Below, piece after piece: positions 20,368-33,733 of a stretch of DNA of 64,000 bases. Each line of letters starts with the position of its first letter. The first letter of the stretch is position 1. The translations under genes were made by a program, and so were the position numbers. The stretch lies in NCBI RefSeq assembly GCF_023101765.2, contig NC_064214.1, forward strand, positions 3,726,001 to 3,790,000, written 5' to 3'. The DNA comes from Spodoptera frugiperda. Its lineage: Eukaryota; Arthropoda; Insecta; Lepidoptera; Noctuidae. Below the pieces are notes generated by a model, which was given only the letters and a program-made list of their open reading frames with translations, made no database searches and was not told the origin of the DNA.

Positions 20368-23300
20368 AATTATCAGATATTATTTACTCCGCAATTGTGT
20401 AAAGCTACGTCGCTATGCTTATTTTTGACAATCAATTTGCCAAACTGACTTATTCTTTTAAATTAAATAAAATGGTTTTTATTTATGGCTACAGTGTTTA
20501 CAACGCGAACTCAATTCATCACTCTTATCTATAGAAGGGTGATTGGAGACTTTGATGGAGAATATGCGCGCATATACATTAGAAACATGTTGCTAAGGTG
20601 GTCATAATTACGTCTGCGAGCATTTGCCGAGGGTTCCGAGTCGGGAAAACTACTAAAAGGTAATGGGATTTTTATAGTAGGTACTCGTATTTTGACATAA
20701 GCGTCTAAGTCCGGCGCATATCCGTAGCTCCGACTATGGTGTACCACCGTTAGTTCAGACTTATAATTTCGAAACATACTTAGAATACTCCGAAAATATA
20801 TTTCTTTTAGTCTTAAATTATCACTTATTTTATTATCAAGATTGTTGGTTAATCTGTAATCGGTGACTGTATAAGCCCAAAACTGATTTATATGTATTAA
20901 CTGAACTTAATACTCTTTATACAGAAGCCGTTGTATACCTTTAATAAATAAATAAAATTACGATATTTGTCTAAAAATATAAAAAAATAATGTCACCTAA
21001 TAAACAAAGTTATTGTATAGTGCAAAAATCCAGGAAAGCAATTTAGTTGAAGCTAAAAGCCCTGTCTTGCGTGTGGCGGGTAGTGGCACTGTTGGCGAAA
21101 CAAAGTGTAAATGGATTGATTGCGCCAATTCCCGGCTACAAAGGGAGACGAAATTGCATTAAAAGCTCCGTGGCACAGGCCATTTGCCAAAGCACTTACT
21201 CCATTAGGAGCGTCCAAATAACGTTACCTTAGTGCGGTGTTAGGAAATGTAGGTGTCAAGGAGGGTTGGAACTTACACTACACTTTGTTTATATGAGTTC
21301 ATATTGGGAGGAACGTGTTTGTGATAGGTGAAGGTACTTACCAGGATAAACGAAATGAGAAAATTTTTGTTGCTTTTTTGTATGGGAAACTGTTCTTTCG
21401 AATAAATATTTCTAAATTCTAATCTAGCATTGGTTTATGTACCTAAATATTACCCGAAAACCTCTGAAACAACAAAAAAAGCATTTCAAACGTTAACTTC
21501 AATCCTAAAGTCTATTTACCTACATACGTTCCAAAAGAAAAAAAATAAAAAAAGTAAAATTGAGCATCCCTTTATAGTCGCCAGTTTACGTTCAGTGCGG
21601 GTAGCAGCGGGTGTGAGAAACGCGCGAGTTTCACGCCCCGTACGCGCGACAAAGGTTAATTAATTAGATTACGCTGCGCTTGAGTGGCCGGGCACTCATT
21701 GCACAACGCTAATTCGCAAATTAGCCGCCGACAAAGCGGGCTTTTATTCGCTCCATTACGGCACTGACGTGTTTCATCTCTATATTTCACTTAATTTCCA
21801 GTTGATTCGGATTATTGGACAGATATTGTTAATGATATATCGCACCTGATTAGCGACTGCGATTCAATTAGTCCTGCGTAATTGTATGCATTGACAAATA
21901 TGTTGATACTAATGTGCCTTTAATACAATTACTTATGTACTATGTTACAAGTACAAGTACCCATGTACCCAGCTACTTATCTCTGTAATGGCACTGTAAA
22001 CCACCACTTAATCTCTTATCTGTTGATGTCAAAATTACGCTCCAAATAGATTGCTTGTTTCCGCCTTTGTTTTAAAACAACAATAGAATCTTGTGAATAA
22101 ATTAAATAATATAACACAGATAAAACACGTTTGCCGCGGAAGCAGAAATGTTTGACAAACCATCCATTAGCGGTCCCTGAGAAGTAAAGACCGATACAAG
22201 ATGGCGGCTGGCCGTAACATATAATTACAATTTATTTTTGTCTATCAAAATATTTTAATTGGTTTTAGAGTTGGAAAATACTGTAGTATATGATTATCGC
22301 GCTACAAAGCTGTATATTTGCTTAATGGAAGAGTGTTCGAGATAAAAGCTTGCGCTATCGAGGTCGGATCTGAGCGGTAATTAGAGGGGCGGCCGGCCGC
22401 CTGCGCCGGCGCGGACGACTCTTCCTTACATGCCACTTAAAACTACACCGCCTTCTAGGTATACGACATTATCTTATTATGTACTGTAACGCTAGAAATG
22501 TAGCAACATGACCGACAACTTTTACTTTGTATTTTATGTCAGGTGATGCAGGATACAGTTACCTTCGTACCTATGTACCAGTATTGATTCCCTTGCGCTG
22601 CAAACACAAATAGATACAAATTTTGATGAATGTGATAAATTAGCAGCGTTTTCCTAAAACTAACACAAATAAACTCTAAGGAAATTCAGTATATTTCAGC
22701 TCAAACACTGCAGCACCGAAATTAAATTCCAAAGAAACGTAATATGTAAAATAAAGTGCTCATTCTTCCCTAATCTTAGTACATGATCTGTTGCTTTTAG
22801 TGAAATTACCCCATAAATATTCAGGAAGAAGGCGAAAAAACTTAATAATACAGTATCGGGCGACGTTAATTGCAAATTACTTGTGCATTAATGTTGGGCA
22901 CACGTGGCGCGAATGTTTTAACGGTCAAAGTTCGCCTGCATTCCACTTAAGTGTCACTTATCATGTGAACCAGAAGGTAGGAGCCGTGACTTGGACTTTT
23001 ACAAGGAACGCCGGTTGATACCGAAATTCTGCATTCAATTATTTTTGTTGGGTTAGGCTTGGGAACTTACTAGTGGTTTGTGAAAACTGAAATTCACTTT
23101 AATGCATTATGATAATGAGTTAGTTATTAAATACATAAGGTTTTTTTTATACGTAGGGAAGTTTTGAAAGAAGGAAAAGTTCTAGAGAAGGTTTTTCAGC
23201 AGGAGCATTGAGTGCCGTCGCCGTATGACTAAAATACTGCTTTTTAAAGGATTCCAGTTACACTACACAGATATAATTTATTCATCCATAAAAGATGAAT

Positions 23301-25111
23301 ACGTGTCTGAAGCTCTGAAAACGTTGGTAGAATAAGCACTAGGTATCAAGAAATTTCCTAAAATTTCATGTAATGTAGTTATCTGAAAAAACAAAGTTGC
23401 CTGATGTTAATATTGATTTAGAATGATTCATAATAATTTTTCGTGTTACAAAATAGTTTCTGTTTGTTCGTTATCGACAAACTGCTTAGAAAAACATCAG
23501 CGATTGTACCGATTGTGTGAAAGATCGGTATCGAGCTGTGCGTGGCCTGACGCCGAGTGGCGTAAACAGCCAAACATTATGGAGCCGACATACAGACGTT
23601 GTAAACCTTTTGTTGCTGTTGCTAGAACAATAAAAATGTACCTGATTAAGGTATAAGTGTTTATGATTATAATAACTGGTAAATCTTAGACAGTTAGAGT
23701 TTGAAATTGATCTTGAAGCATATATGTACTCTCCTATAACTTTTGGGCAGAACAAAGATATGAAAGACAGGCGTCCTTCACCTCTACCTCTGTCTATGTG
23801 TATCTAAAAAGCCTGATATGATAAAATCCTTTCAGAAATGGGACAATTCAACGACATGCTTGCTCATCACTGCGATATTTACACATTATTATTTTACTTA
23901 CCACAGGACAAATATTTTCCTTTTACTTTGATATCCAAAACTTTAATTCAGGCAAAAACCGCTACAGAACGAAAATGTTGTCGACCCCACAATATTTGGT
24001 CGTAAATGGAAACAATGATTTGCTACTTTTGTCCACGAATGTTTTACGAAACGTCATCGGTTGTGTGATCCCGTCTGTCGCTGATGTCGACTAATTGACA
24101 CGTTGCCACACAAAATTGCCACTTAATTTCACACTTTCTATAGATAATAGAGCCAATATGAACGCGAAGTTTTAACGTGATTCCATACTTTTGTGGTGAA
24201 AGGAAATTGCCTAGTGTTGGTCTTGTAGATATGTAATTTTGATCAAAATGTGGCAAATATGTAATGTTCTACGAGTATGTTCATTAAAGTTACAGGTATG
24301 CCCTCGAATCGCTATTGTTTTGGGTTATACTTTGTACGTAAATAATAATGATGGAAAGCTTTCTAATGTCATCACGACTAAGAAATACTTAAATAATTAA
24401 CATGTTCAAGTACTTTTCATTCTTTTATTTTTGGTGAAATATCATACAACGTCAATAAAATATCTAACAGAGAAATCGCAGTCAAGATGAAATGTTTCAT
24501 TTTCATTTCATTTGTATCTACTTCTTTCAGGCGAAAAAGCATCTTCAAAAGTACATTAGTTTTTACTAAAACAACACCAAAACATAATACAAATAGAACT
24601 TTTACATAAGAATGAATTGTTAAAAGACTTTGCCACTTAATTTCAACAAAAAGTCGGAAGGCAGCTTACTTTTCCAAAGTTATATTAGCACTTAAAACAG
24701 ACCAAATGGTGAGAACATCAGTTTTTTTTCTTTTTAAGGAAACAAAACAATTAAGTTTCATAAAAACATTTCACTTTAAAACAAGTGAGTTTTTGTTTGA
24801 CTTTTTGTGTAGATGTGTGGAGTGTCAATTATTTCATCAGTGGTTGCGCCGGCGCAGCGTCGGTTAACACGTCAGCGTCGGGGCTCACACCTTTTCTTTG
24901 ATGTGCTACGTTTTTATATTGATACGAAATTAAAAATAAAAGTTCTATCGGCATCTGGTTGAAGAGTTCGTTAGGAATCGTAGATGAATAGACGAAAATG
25001 TTTTAAATATGGCGAAGTTTATATTCTTGTAAATCATTGCAATGGAAAGTATTTAAACGTTAATCCATTGATGCAGAAATTTTTCATAATTTGTTGTTTT
25101 TTATGTTTGTT
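20368..25111. other. Gene desert, first part: AT-rich with GC-rich blocks
   Basis: I see no convincing gene. The first 200 bp are the likely promoter of the 611-aa gene. GC-rich, non-repetitive-looking blocks occur at about 21,047-21,230, 21,590-21,785 (next to a TTAATTAATTAGATTA run at 21,656-21,671), 22,370-22,425 and 24,840-24,900. They could be regulatory elements. Short ORFs on both strands do not read as proteins. Confidence 0.4.
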
Positions 25112-25283
25112 GGGGCGACGTTTGGCCGCTATCTCCTGGTGATAAGTGATGATGCGGCCTACGGTGAAACACACTCATGAGCAACCTATTCACTCGGGGC
25201 TCGGCATCCAGGTTATATCCATCAGGAAACAAACTCCGGTAAAGAATTCCACTCTTTAGCAGTTCGCACAAGGAAGTTTGTAG
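25112..25283 (+). repeat. Dispersed repeat copy (gcgacgtttggc family)
   Basis: It begins gcgacgtttggccgctatct and continues through gatgatgcggcc, gagcaacctattcactcgg and gcagttcgcacaaggaag. It shares these blocks with 38,646-38,790 and 7318-7445. Confidence 0.7.
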
Positions 25284-28189
25284 TAAAAATATTTATATTG
25301 ATGTAATGAATTTCAAGAATATACACATATCTTATATGTAAACATACTTAACACATCTGAACCTTAAACAACAACAATTTAATTCAATCACGAAGCTGTA
25401 CAACCTCGAAACTCCTTCCAATCAATCTCTTTCTCCCTTTTCAATCAGAGCACCGATTACTAAAACCTTTGACCAAAACAAACATTACTTTCGTGTACAT
25501 ATTAGTGTCATTATGTCGGACAGGCAGACAGTGCTTCCGGAGATTACCAACGAAGCCATCGCCCCAACACCGGCCCGCCGTGATTAGAGGCGAGCGCCGC
25601 CTGATTACAGGCCAACTAATGCACGCCGAATGCCCGCCGTTTTCACATCATGATCTGTGCTTTTGGCTCTTCTATGCGGATATCAGATTTGAATTAGGCA
25701 ATGCCTAAGTATTGACGTAGTATTGTTACGAATAGAATTGCTTATTAATAATGCAGTTCTAGTTACAATGTTACAATGTTTATGTAAGATCTGTGTAAGA
25801 GAGAAAAATATGTATCTAGCAAAATTATTCTTAGAAACAGTCTAAATGTATGAGTATATGAAGAGAACTTATACAAATAGTACATAGAAAACTTTATGAT
25901 AATTACATAATATAAAACTGCAACATTCGTGTGAAACATCAAAGTTTGATGTTAATTAACCAGTGGTTACGAACACGTAGCCACCGCCTACGCGGCGTCT
26001 ACGCTGCTGCTACGCGGCTACGAGAGACACCGCCATACAAAAGACTGCTTTTACAAAATGTAGTATTTATTTTAGTCTTAAATAAATATAATTAAGGTTG
26101 ATTTATTAATGGAAATAGGTTAAAAACGTGCCTATAAGGATGTCTACAATTGTACTCAATTTAGTTTCCTTCACATGAAACATTCCTTAAAGATTTCTAA
26201 TAAAAATCCAAAAATATTCCCAATCCACGAAACGAACCAAAAACGTCGAACAATTGATCTAATAAAGCATAATTACATCAACACCTTTTACAACAAAAAC
26301 TTACAATAACAATATTCGAGTATAATTTCTTATTCGAACAAAGGGTTGCCTCAATAGGGACACTGAATATTGTTGAGCATTCTCTAACAATCGGAAAGAA
26401 ATCAATGCACGGCGTTAGTCGACATATTGCTTTGTTGAAAATAAAACGCCAGTGAGACTAATTGAAATGCTACATTACGTCAGCTCTCGCGTCGAATAGG
26501 GGCACTGTACCACGCTTACAAATATAAAACAATCATTTGGACAGTTCAAAGAGCGGAGCCGTGTAGCGCAATGTTAGTGTGTGGTGCAAGTCACGTGAGG
26601 ACGGTGGGATTTAATATTTTTATTGTTTTGGAAGTAAAATATTTGTTAGTATTTCAGAATTGTTGTTTGATATATCGTAAGCGTCAATAATTACTGTGTC
26701 TTAAGATTTATTCCAGAATATGTAGCCAGGTAGAATTTATGATTTTTACTAAAATAAGTCTACTTAATAATTTATTCTGTTTTTAGTCGACAATTCTATT
26801 TTAGTCTTAGTGGAAGTACATATACGTCCCTACTTATAAAGAGCAATATTTATCTATATACTAATAAGATATAGGCTTTTTACAAAAAAAAAGTTCATAG
26901 ATTTAAAATAATTAAACATCATCCTCCATCCACATATATCTTGGACCACCGCCTGGCTCGCGCCTCGTCATCTCGCGGCGCCTTTCAATTCACATCTCAA
27001 ACGTTTGGATACTCCCCCACAATGGGCAGGCCACAAAGCGAGCCACGTTTGCCGCCTCGTTATGTAAAATCAACCAAACAATGCGAGCGGTATCGCTTTC
27101 TGTAAGAACTCAATCAAATCAAATTAACAATAGATATCAACTGGTTTGTTGAGGTCCCTACGTGAGTTTTAATTGGTGGGTGACAGGGGTCTTATAAAAT
27201 GGTCAGTGGTGTATTTCGAGATGTGTTACAGTGGACACAAAGGTCCGCCAATCAACGGCACGCTGTCTCGCAGACACACGTCAGACTGAACCGTGAACAA
27301 TGAGTGTCTGTATAAACGGTTTTCTTTGTTAGTTTTATAAAGTTAGCAAATAAATAACATAATAGAGACATGAGTTCACGATATTTCATCAATAACAGTT
27401 AGTCATTATGGTGTTGTTTAATGTACTTGTGGTCATTTGTACCATAGATTATTTGAATTAGTGAATTTTATACATATCTAAATTCTTGCGCTATAATTCC
27501 GTCTACGCTCTTTATATTATTAGAGCTTTCAGTCCTTTCATCACATTATGTAAAGAATAGGGAAATCATATTACTTCTTTTGTTGCATTCAATTTACAAC
27601 TAAATTAAGCTATTGCAAAAACCTGTTTGTCATACGTAACATAATATTTCAACACAAGATTATATACAGTCGATTTTGATTCACAAAAATAAGTAAAAAA
27701 GAGGAACAATTTTCCTGATTCATGTAACCGCATTCAATGAAATTGTTAGTCGTGTTTGTGTTTAGTCACAAAGACCATTAGACATAAGATGTAGATTATT
27801 TATATTGAAGATAGATTATTTATCCATTTCTCAACCACATTCACATAATATGTACCTTAGATTGCACAATACACAAGTACATAATATGGAAATATTGCTT
27901 AAACAAATACACAATGTTTAATTAAGTTTTAGTGGCTTCATAATATTTTCAAACATGTTTTATTGACAACACTTCAACCCATTTACTTGAAATACGTAAT
28001 CACCTTTTATCCGACCGCTTTTCAAGTGGTTTGTTTTGTTTTAATGCATCCTTATTTACTATGGGTTTCATTCTTTTAGTTTTTGCGAGTAACTTGTAAC
28101 AAAACCACAAACAAAACCAATTTATTTTAGCTAATTACGTAATATCTTACAATGTCACGTTCCGCTGCGTTCCACCCGCGCCTCAAAGA
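25284..28189. other. Gene desert, second part
   Basis: AT-rich DNA without a supportable gene. Compositionally distinct blocks are at about 25,515-25,650, 26,930-27,070 and 27,185-27,300. A cluster of CGTAGC-like words at 25,976-26,025 can fold back on itself and resembles 53,349-53,390. Confidence 0.35.
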
Positions 28190-28375
28190 CCTATCAGACC
28201 AGCACAGATGGGGTCCCAATAGGGCTGCCCGATACGGAGCCGCGGATGACCTGACGGGTTACCGGGGCTCCAGCCCGAAGAGCAGGAGTAGGAACTGGGT
28301 GGTTTTTAGCCAGTAAGAGTCTGACACTCCATCTCGCCTCGCCCGAGTCGATGGATGATATTCCCCCTAAAAAAT
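28190..28375 (+). repeat. SINE-like retroposon, family B, copy 1
   Basis: The blocks gggctccagcccgaagagcag, ggtttttagccagtaagag and tctgacactccatctcgcct, ending in a run of C then A, recur at 29,815-29,944 and 34,037-34,138, and inverted at 42,228-42,400. Four copies in one window with a shared A-rich end point to a SINE or a LINE 3' end. Confidence 0.75.
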
Positions 28376-29814
28376 CATAATGTCACTGTGCTGTGTCTTA
28401 ACCTTTCTATGTTGAGGAGGCTGTTATTCCATCTGGACTGTCATGGATTTAGGAATGTTGATGATGGTGATGATCCGCTGAACCTTTCTACGTTACATAT
28501 AGATTACAACAAAGATACTAATATTGAAGCTGTAGGTTATCTCCTAAAACAAAATCGTCTAAAACCATTCATATTACCTACAAAGAATATCGTGAACACC
28601 TCATAAAATTACTTACGGTAGCAACATTGTACGTACAATCCTACCTCACTACCTCAGCATATACGATGTACGAGTATATGTACGTTTAAAAACAAACCGT
28701 GAAATGTATTCACCCCAATAAAGGAAACGAACACATTCGTGCGGGGGTGGGCGAGTAAGGGGGTGAGGGGTAGCGGGAGCGGGGTATGTAAAGCTTCGTA
28801 GACACTGTACATAACAAACATTACCACACAAACAGCGCCTCCGATGACTGTATACAGGTTTTGTGTCAGAAGTGCAACTTTTTAAAGGTAAAAGCCAGGT
28901 TTGTTTTGGAAGAAATGCATTTGATTTCGTTGGTATTGGTTGATTAAATGTAAATATGTTTGATTTGTCTTGAATTCATTCGGATTCTAAGTTACTATAC
29001 TTAGTATGATAAAACATTGTAGATTTTCGTGTTCAAACCTAGGTTATTTCGTTTCCTGAAAATTCTTCTCAACTTTGCACTTTCCGATCCACTAATTTAT
29101 TAACTGACTGAATTCTATTTTAGTTCAAAAAGCACCTGTTTACAGATTCTAGAAATACTTTGAAACTGTTTTTTTTTTAACTTCTGCGATCAACTTTCTC
29201 GCTGGCCGGACCGTCGAGGCACCCGGAGGCGTCGAGTGGCGCCGCATTACCATACACCCTCCACTTCGTGCCGGCTAACCTAATACGACGTATGCCAGAC
29301 GTGGACTCGCTACGTGTGGGAAATTGCTCACAGAACCAACTTGCATGGAAATGGACGATCTAGACACCAATTAGCTGCCTAACTTGTTATTTTTTAAGGG
29401 CTGCAATGTTTGTGTTTTTCAATCATTTGTGAAATGTTGTTATGAAATGACCCTGAAAAAGATAGCGATGACGTAATTAACGTTAAAATATTTCTGGTAG
29501 ATGTACTACGAAGGATTTAAATTCTAAAATACACTTGCTTATATGTTATTAACCCTAGACTCTATGTATTACACAAGAGCTAATCTACTTCCAGACGCTT
29601 GCTCCTTTATACGTAGATGCAACGGAGATGGTTTTATTAAGATAAGAATCCCTTTACTTCTTAGTTTATCTACTGTGTCATATAAAAAAAAGTATGTCGC
29701 AATATGATCCACAATAAAGAGTAGACCTAACTGCGAAATATTAATGAGTCATCAAACATTCTAGTTATGTATCAATTCTTAGGTTTTAGAGAATATTTGG
29801 AAATCCGGAGCGGA
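28376..29814. other. Gene desert, third part, with a G-rich block
   Basis: No gene is supported. A G-rich tract lies at 28,743-28,787 and a GC-rich unique-looking block at about 29,190-29,370. Confidence 0.35.
28743..28787 (+). other. G-rich tract, potential G-quadruplex
   Basis: At least five G runs of three or more (ggggg, ggg, ggggg, gggg, ggg, gggg) are separated by loops of one to seven bases, which satisfies the usual quadruplex pattern on the plus strand. Confidence 0.6.
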
Positions 29815-29944
29815 CGTTTCTGGTACCGGCTCAAAGCAGGAGAAGGAACGGGGTGGTTTTTAGTACGTAAGAGTCTGACACTCTCTCTCGCCTCACCCAA
29901 GGCGGGAGAAGTCAAAGGATGATTTTCTCCTCTCAAAAAAAGGT
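29815..29944 (+). repeat. SINE-like retroposon, family B, copy 2
   Basis: It contains ggtttttagtacgtaagag and tctgacactctctctcgcct, then gcgggagaagtc and an A run, as in the copies at 28,190 and 34,037. Confidence 0.75.
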
Positions 29945-32517
29945 CTTTTGAAACGGACCACTCGTAGTCCAACACGCTAAGGCAGTTGATTACTTAAGTG
30001 GACTAAATTTCCTTCACCATACATTGATCCAACACTTCCAAACGCATTACCTATGACATCAGAATCCAAGATGGCGTCACGAACATTACACACCTATTTC
30101 AGTTGGACCACAAAATTGTTTTGACAAGCAATAACACAAATAACATGCGTACCTTCAAACTTTCAAGTTCGTGGGTAGTGCCAGAGAGGTCAGGCTCGAG
30201 AGAGACTCTTAACTAAAAGAATGTGAAAGCAAACAGCATGTGTCAAGGAGGATACAAACATGGATGTCTGTGGCGTTGTAAACTTAAGGCTGTAGGGTTG
30301 AAACTGCATTGCATTACAATATATGAAAAGGTTTGACCATGGTAAAGAATTTTCATGTGTTGGAACAAAAAAATTATCCCGTAATTGAAAAAATTATGCG
30401 AGGCATACGGTTGAATTGAGATTTTTTTTAATGGGACGAACAACCTCCCAAACCACTGCAACTCCTGTAAGCCAGGATCTACAGTAGATACAACCATGAA
30501 AACACCGAAACACTGAAGTCCGGCGCGTCCCAGGGAAATTAATGAGAATTGAATTGAGAATATTATATTTATAATTCAATTGAGTGTCTGTGTGTGTACG
30601 TGTGCGTATATATTTTCTAGTTTTCGACCATCAAATTATGTTCCTAAATGATTACTTAATAAAAAAACCTGTCGGTATATGTTCTTTCCTTCTCTCTCTG
30701 GTACAGATACAAATGTTAGAAAGACGGTTTATATGGTGTTATATTTCTTCAATTGAAATAACAATATTAATGATCTAGATCTCTTAAACCCTATATAAAG
30801 AATATCCAGGAACAACAATTACCGTTTAAAAAATGTCTTCAAACAAACAATTTTGTCGCACGAAAACTGTAATGGGTGTAATAAGGATGTGCTTGAAATG
30901 AAGCCGATACTCGAGACTGAGTAGTTTCCCATCTCCCGCAGACAGACAGACACACACTACAACTAAGTAGCAATATGGACGCAAACAATCATGACGCCAG
31001 TATACTTCAAATTGCATTTTAAAACTCATTATTTACAAAAGGAGGCGCGTTTATTAGTGTCAGTAGGTTTAACATTAACATAGATTGTCTAAAACCTTGC
31101 CTAGAATTTTGGTGTATTTTAAAGGAATTTGTCAATTAGTAGGCTATGCTAATGTTGCATAGAGGAAAGCTGTTTGTTAACTTTGACTAGTCACTGGAAA
31201 TATTGGATAGATTTAAAAAGATGTATCTCCATTCTTCATGCAATTTTTCAGAAAGAACTTCTTATAAATATTAGTTCCTACTAGCTTGCAATTCTATAAT
31301 ATTATCTTTTAATCTTTCCATTGAATCTTCTGCAAAACATAATTACTCACCTTACTTTTACCTCTTCTATAAACCATTCATGTTTATTAAAAAGGAAAAA
31401 CAAGGATAAATTAATAAATGATAGAATTCTTAAAGTCATTTCTAATTCTAAAAGTGGAAACTCCACAACAACACACAGCTTATCGTTTCATTAGAAGCTA
31501 TAATAAACACGTTTCACAACATAATATTGTGAAAGAAGATATGACTAATTCTTATACTTTTCTTTACCATAAGCACCTACAATATACCCATCTCAACCTC
31601 AATAGTTATGAAGCGTGGGCTGTGAAAACAATGGCTATAAGTACGTACCTACGGAGATATCATATACACGCTGTATGGCGGTCTGTTTGCCGTCGCGAGG
31701 TGTAATCTGAGACCGCTACCATACTGTTGTCCCCGCTCCTTCTCTCACTCGATATGAACGTAGAATATACTGAACTTTACACACAAAAATCGTCTTTATT
31801 TTATTAAAATCTGTGTTTATTTTAACGACAAATGGAATAATAAATGGTTGGGTTTTGCTTGTGACTCTCACGCAAAAAATATCCATATTTTTACTTTATG
31901 CATTGCTGATGGGGTGATGCGACTTATAAGTTAATATAATAAAAATAGAAATATAAAAGTATAAGTTAGTTAAAATTACCAAGTTCTTTAAGTAACAACA
32001 GGACTGTGTTTAACTTTAAGTATGTTAAGAAATAAATTATGCAGTTATTCCAAATACTGCTATTTGTCATGAAAAAAAAAACTGTGGTTTAGATGTATAT
32101 TATGTACCACGCCTGTAGCATACTAAATTAACGAATGCAATCAATACATGAACAGGTTCACAAAATTACATAGTGTATTCTCCATTACAGCAGTAACTCC
32201 TGAAAATAAAACTTTAGACTATAACAAAATAACGTCTTATTCCTTAAAAAAAATACCTTTAAACACAAAATTAAATTAAATATAATACAATACCACAATT
32301 AAACAAATAACATGGATACATTAGGTTTGTATAACAAAAACAGTTGTGTGAGCGGCGATTGAATGTATTGAATCAATCTCGGCGCGAGTGCAAGCATGAA
32401 GCATCGACCGTTGAAGATGTTTGTCCGCATCGTCGCGTCGTCTCTGCGCATATTTATTTACACATGTTGCCCGATGTGTATCTAATGAGCCCGTCGCGTC
32501 GCACCGTCCATAAATAA
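29945..32517. other. Gene desert, fourth part
   Basis: AT-rich, no gene supported. A GC-rich block at about 32,345-32,510 (many CG dinucleotides, cgtcgcgtcg repeated) precedes the ORF that starts at 32,518. Confidence 0.35.
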
Positions 32518-32940
32518 ATGCTCTGTTATATCAACTACCAGTCTTTGTGCTCCCTGCGACCACAACTCGGTAATTACGATTGTGCTCCGAACGCTCAAAT
32601 ATTTGGTCAAAACTTTCGTCCATTAATGAGCTACCGATATTGTCCACGGAGGAAGGTTTTTGAACTATGTTTACGTAATATTCGAGTGGAAAACGTGTCT
32701 CACAAAGCAATTAAGAAAAAATCTTATACTAACAAAATAATGTGTTTGCCGTGTTTGCGTCCGTCGTATTTAGAAATCATGTTTGTTATTGCGCGTCGCT
32801 GTCGTTTGGATACGGTGGATTTACCTGGAATTTATGAGAATTCACCAACAATAACATCGCTGGGAACGCAAACAGATCCCGGCGTAACTTATATGTATGC
32901 ACGCTGGTATGCGGTACCTAGACAAAAACTCCGAGAGTAA
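32518..32940 (+). CDS. Unrecognised 140-codon ORF in the desert
   Basis: An intronless frame of 140 codons starting MLCYINYQSLCSLR and ending RQKLRE, then TAA. It is Cys- and Arg-rich with no domain that I can name. Third positions are mixed rather than purely A/T, and its length exceeds what is typical of the surrounding AT-rich DNA, but no splice signals, Kozak context or homology support it. It faces the ORF at 33,251-33,733. It could be a chance ORF, a remnant of a mobile element, or a young gene. Confidence 0.2.
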   Translation: MLCYINYQSLCSLRPQLGNYDCAPNAQIFGQNFRPLMSYRYCPRRKVFELCLRNIRVENVSHKAIKKKSYTNKIMCLPCLRPSYLEIMFVIARRCRLDTVDLPGIYENSPTITSLGTQTDPGVTYMYARWYAVPRQKLRE

Positions 32941-33250
32941 TAACAGCGGAATTAAATAAACATTTTATTTAAATATTTAAAGTATTTAAACACCGTTTTA
33001 AAGTATTTCATATTTAAACAATGAGCTAAATACTTATTTATGAATGGCAATTTTTATTTGTCTCGGCATCCGATAAGTAAATAGTTGCAAAATCCTTGTT
33101 TGGTAATGTTTATTGTCAGGTACGTAATGTTGGTACTCGGAAAACATTGGTACGGTACACCTCAATACCTAATTAACGGAAGAAAAGTTCAACTAAAACA
33201 CAAGTATGAGAATTTTAGTCCCCTCTGATCTTAGTTATTTAATAAATATG

Positions 33251-33733
33251 CTAGCATACAGATTTTGACGATGTATAAGTAACGCTCATGATCCGATTGC
33301 CAGTATATAGTGTGAGTAAGTTTATGTATACTCCATTGATTGGAATTAATTTAAAACCCCAAATATTTTTCCTGAGAATCTCATACTTTGTAGCTTGTAC
33401 ACAATGAACCAAACCATGAGCCCAAACAAGGATTGATCTACCATACATATTAATAACCACGAACCGTATTAGTTTAGAATCACAAAACAGGTCACTGTGA
33501 ACAAAATGATCGAGATATAAAGAGTCATCTGCACAAACTTTGGTTGGGTTGCCTTTAAAAATAATCTGTTGAGGAGAGTTTACTTCTATTGTCAAGGAAC
33601 CCAAGCAAACACTTGAGGTTATTCCTCGAAAGGCTTTATACCAGCTTCGTTTCAAAACTTCACGGTTTTGGTGACCGATACGTGACACTATTTCAACAAT
33701 AATAATATCCAATATTGGATTTATTGTGGGCAT
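33251..33733 (-). CDS. Unrecognised 160-codon intronless ORF
   Basis: A complete frame from MPTINPILDIII to a TAG, with an in-frame TAA eight codons upstream of the ATG. The amino-acid composition is balanced and globular-looking (Trp, Tyr, Cys and hydrophobics spread throughout), unlike the low-complexity shadow ORFs nearby. A variant poly(A) signal ATTAAA (TTTAAT at 33,238-33,243 on the plus strand) follows within 13 nt of the stop, and TTATAAAG lies just upstream of the start. I recognise no family. It may be a small intronless gene, a retrocopy or a captured fragment. Confidence 0.33.
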   Translation of the reverse strand: MPTINPILDIIIVEIVSRIGHQNREVLKRSWYKAFRGITSSVCLGSLTIEVNSPQQIIFKGNPTKVCADDSLYLDHFVHSDLFCDSKLIRFVVINMYGRSILVWAHGLVHCVQATKYEILRKNIWGFKLIPINGVYINLLTLYTGNRIMSVTYTSSKSVC

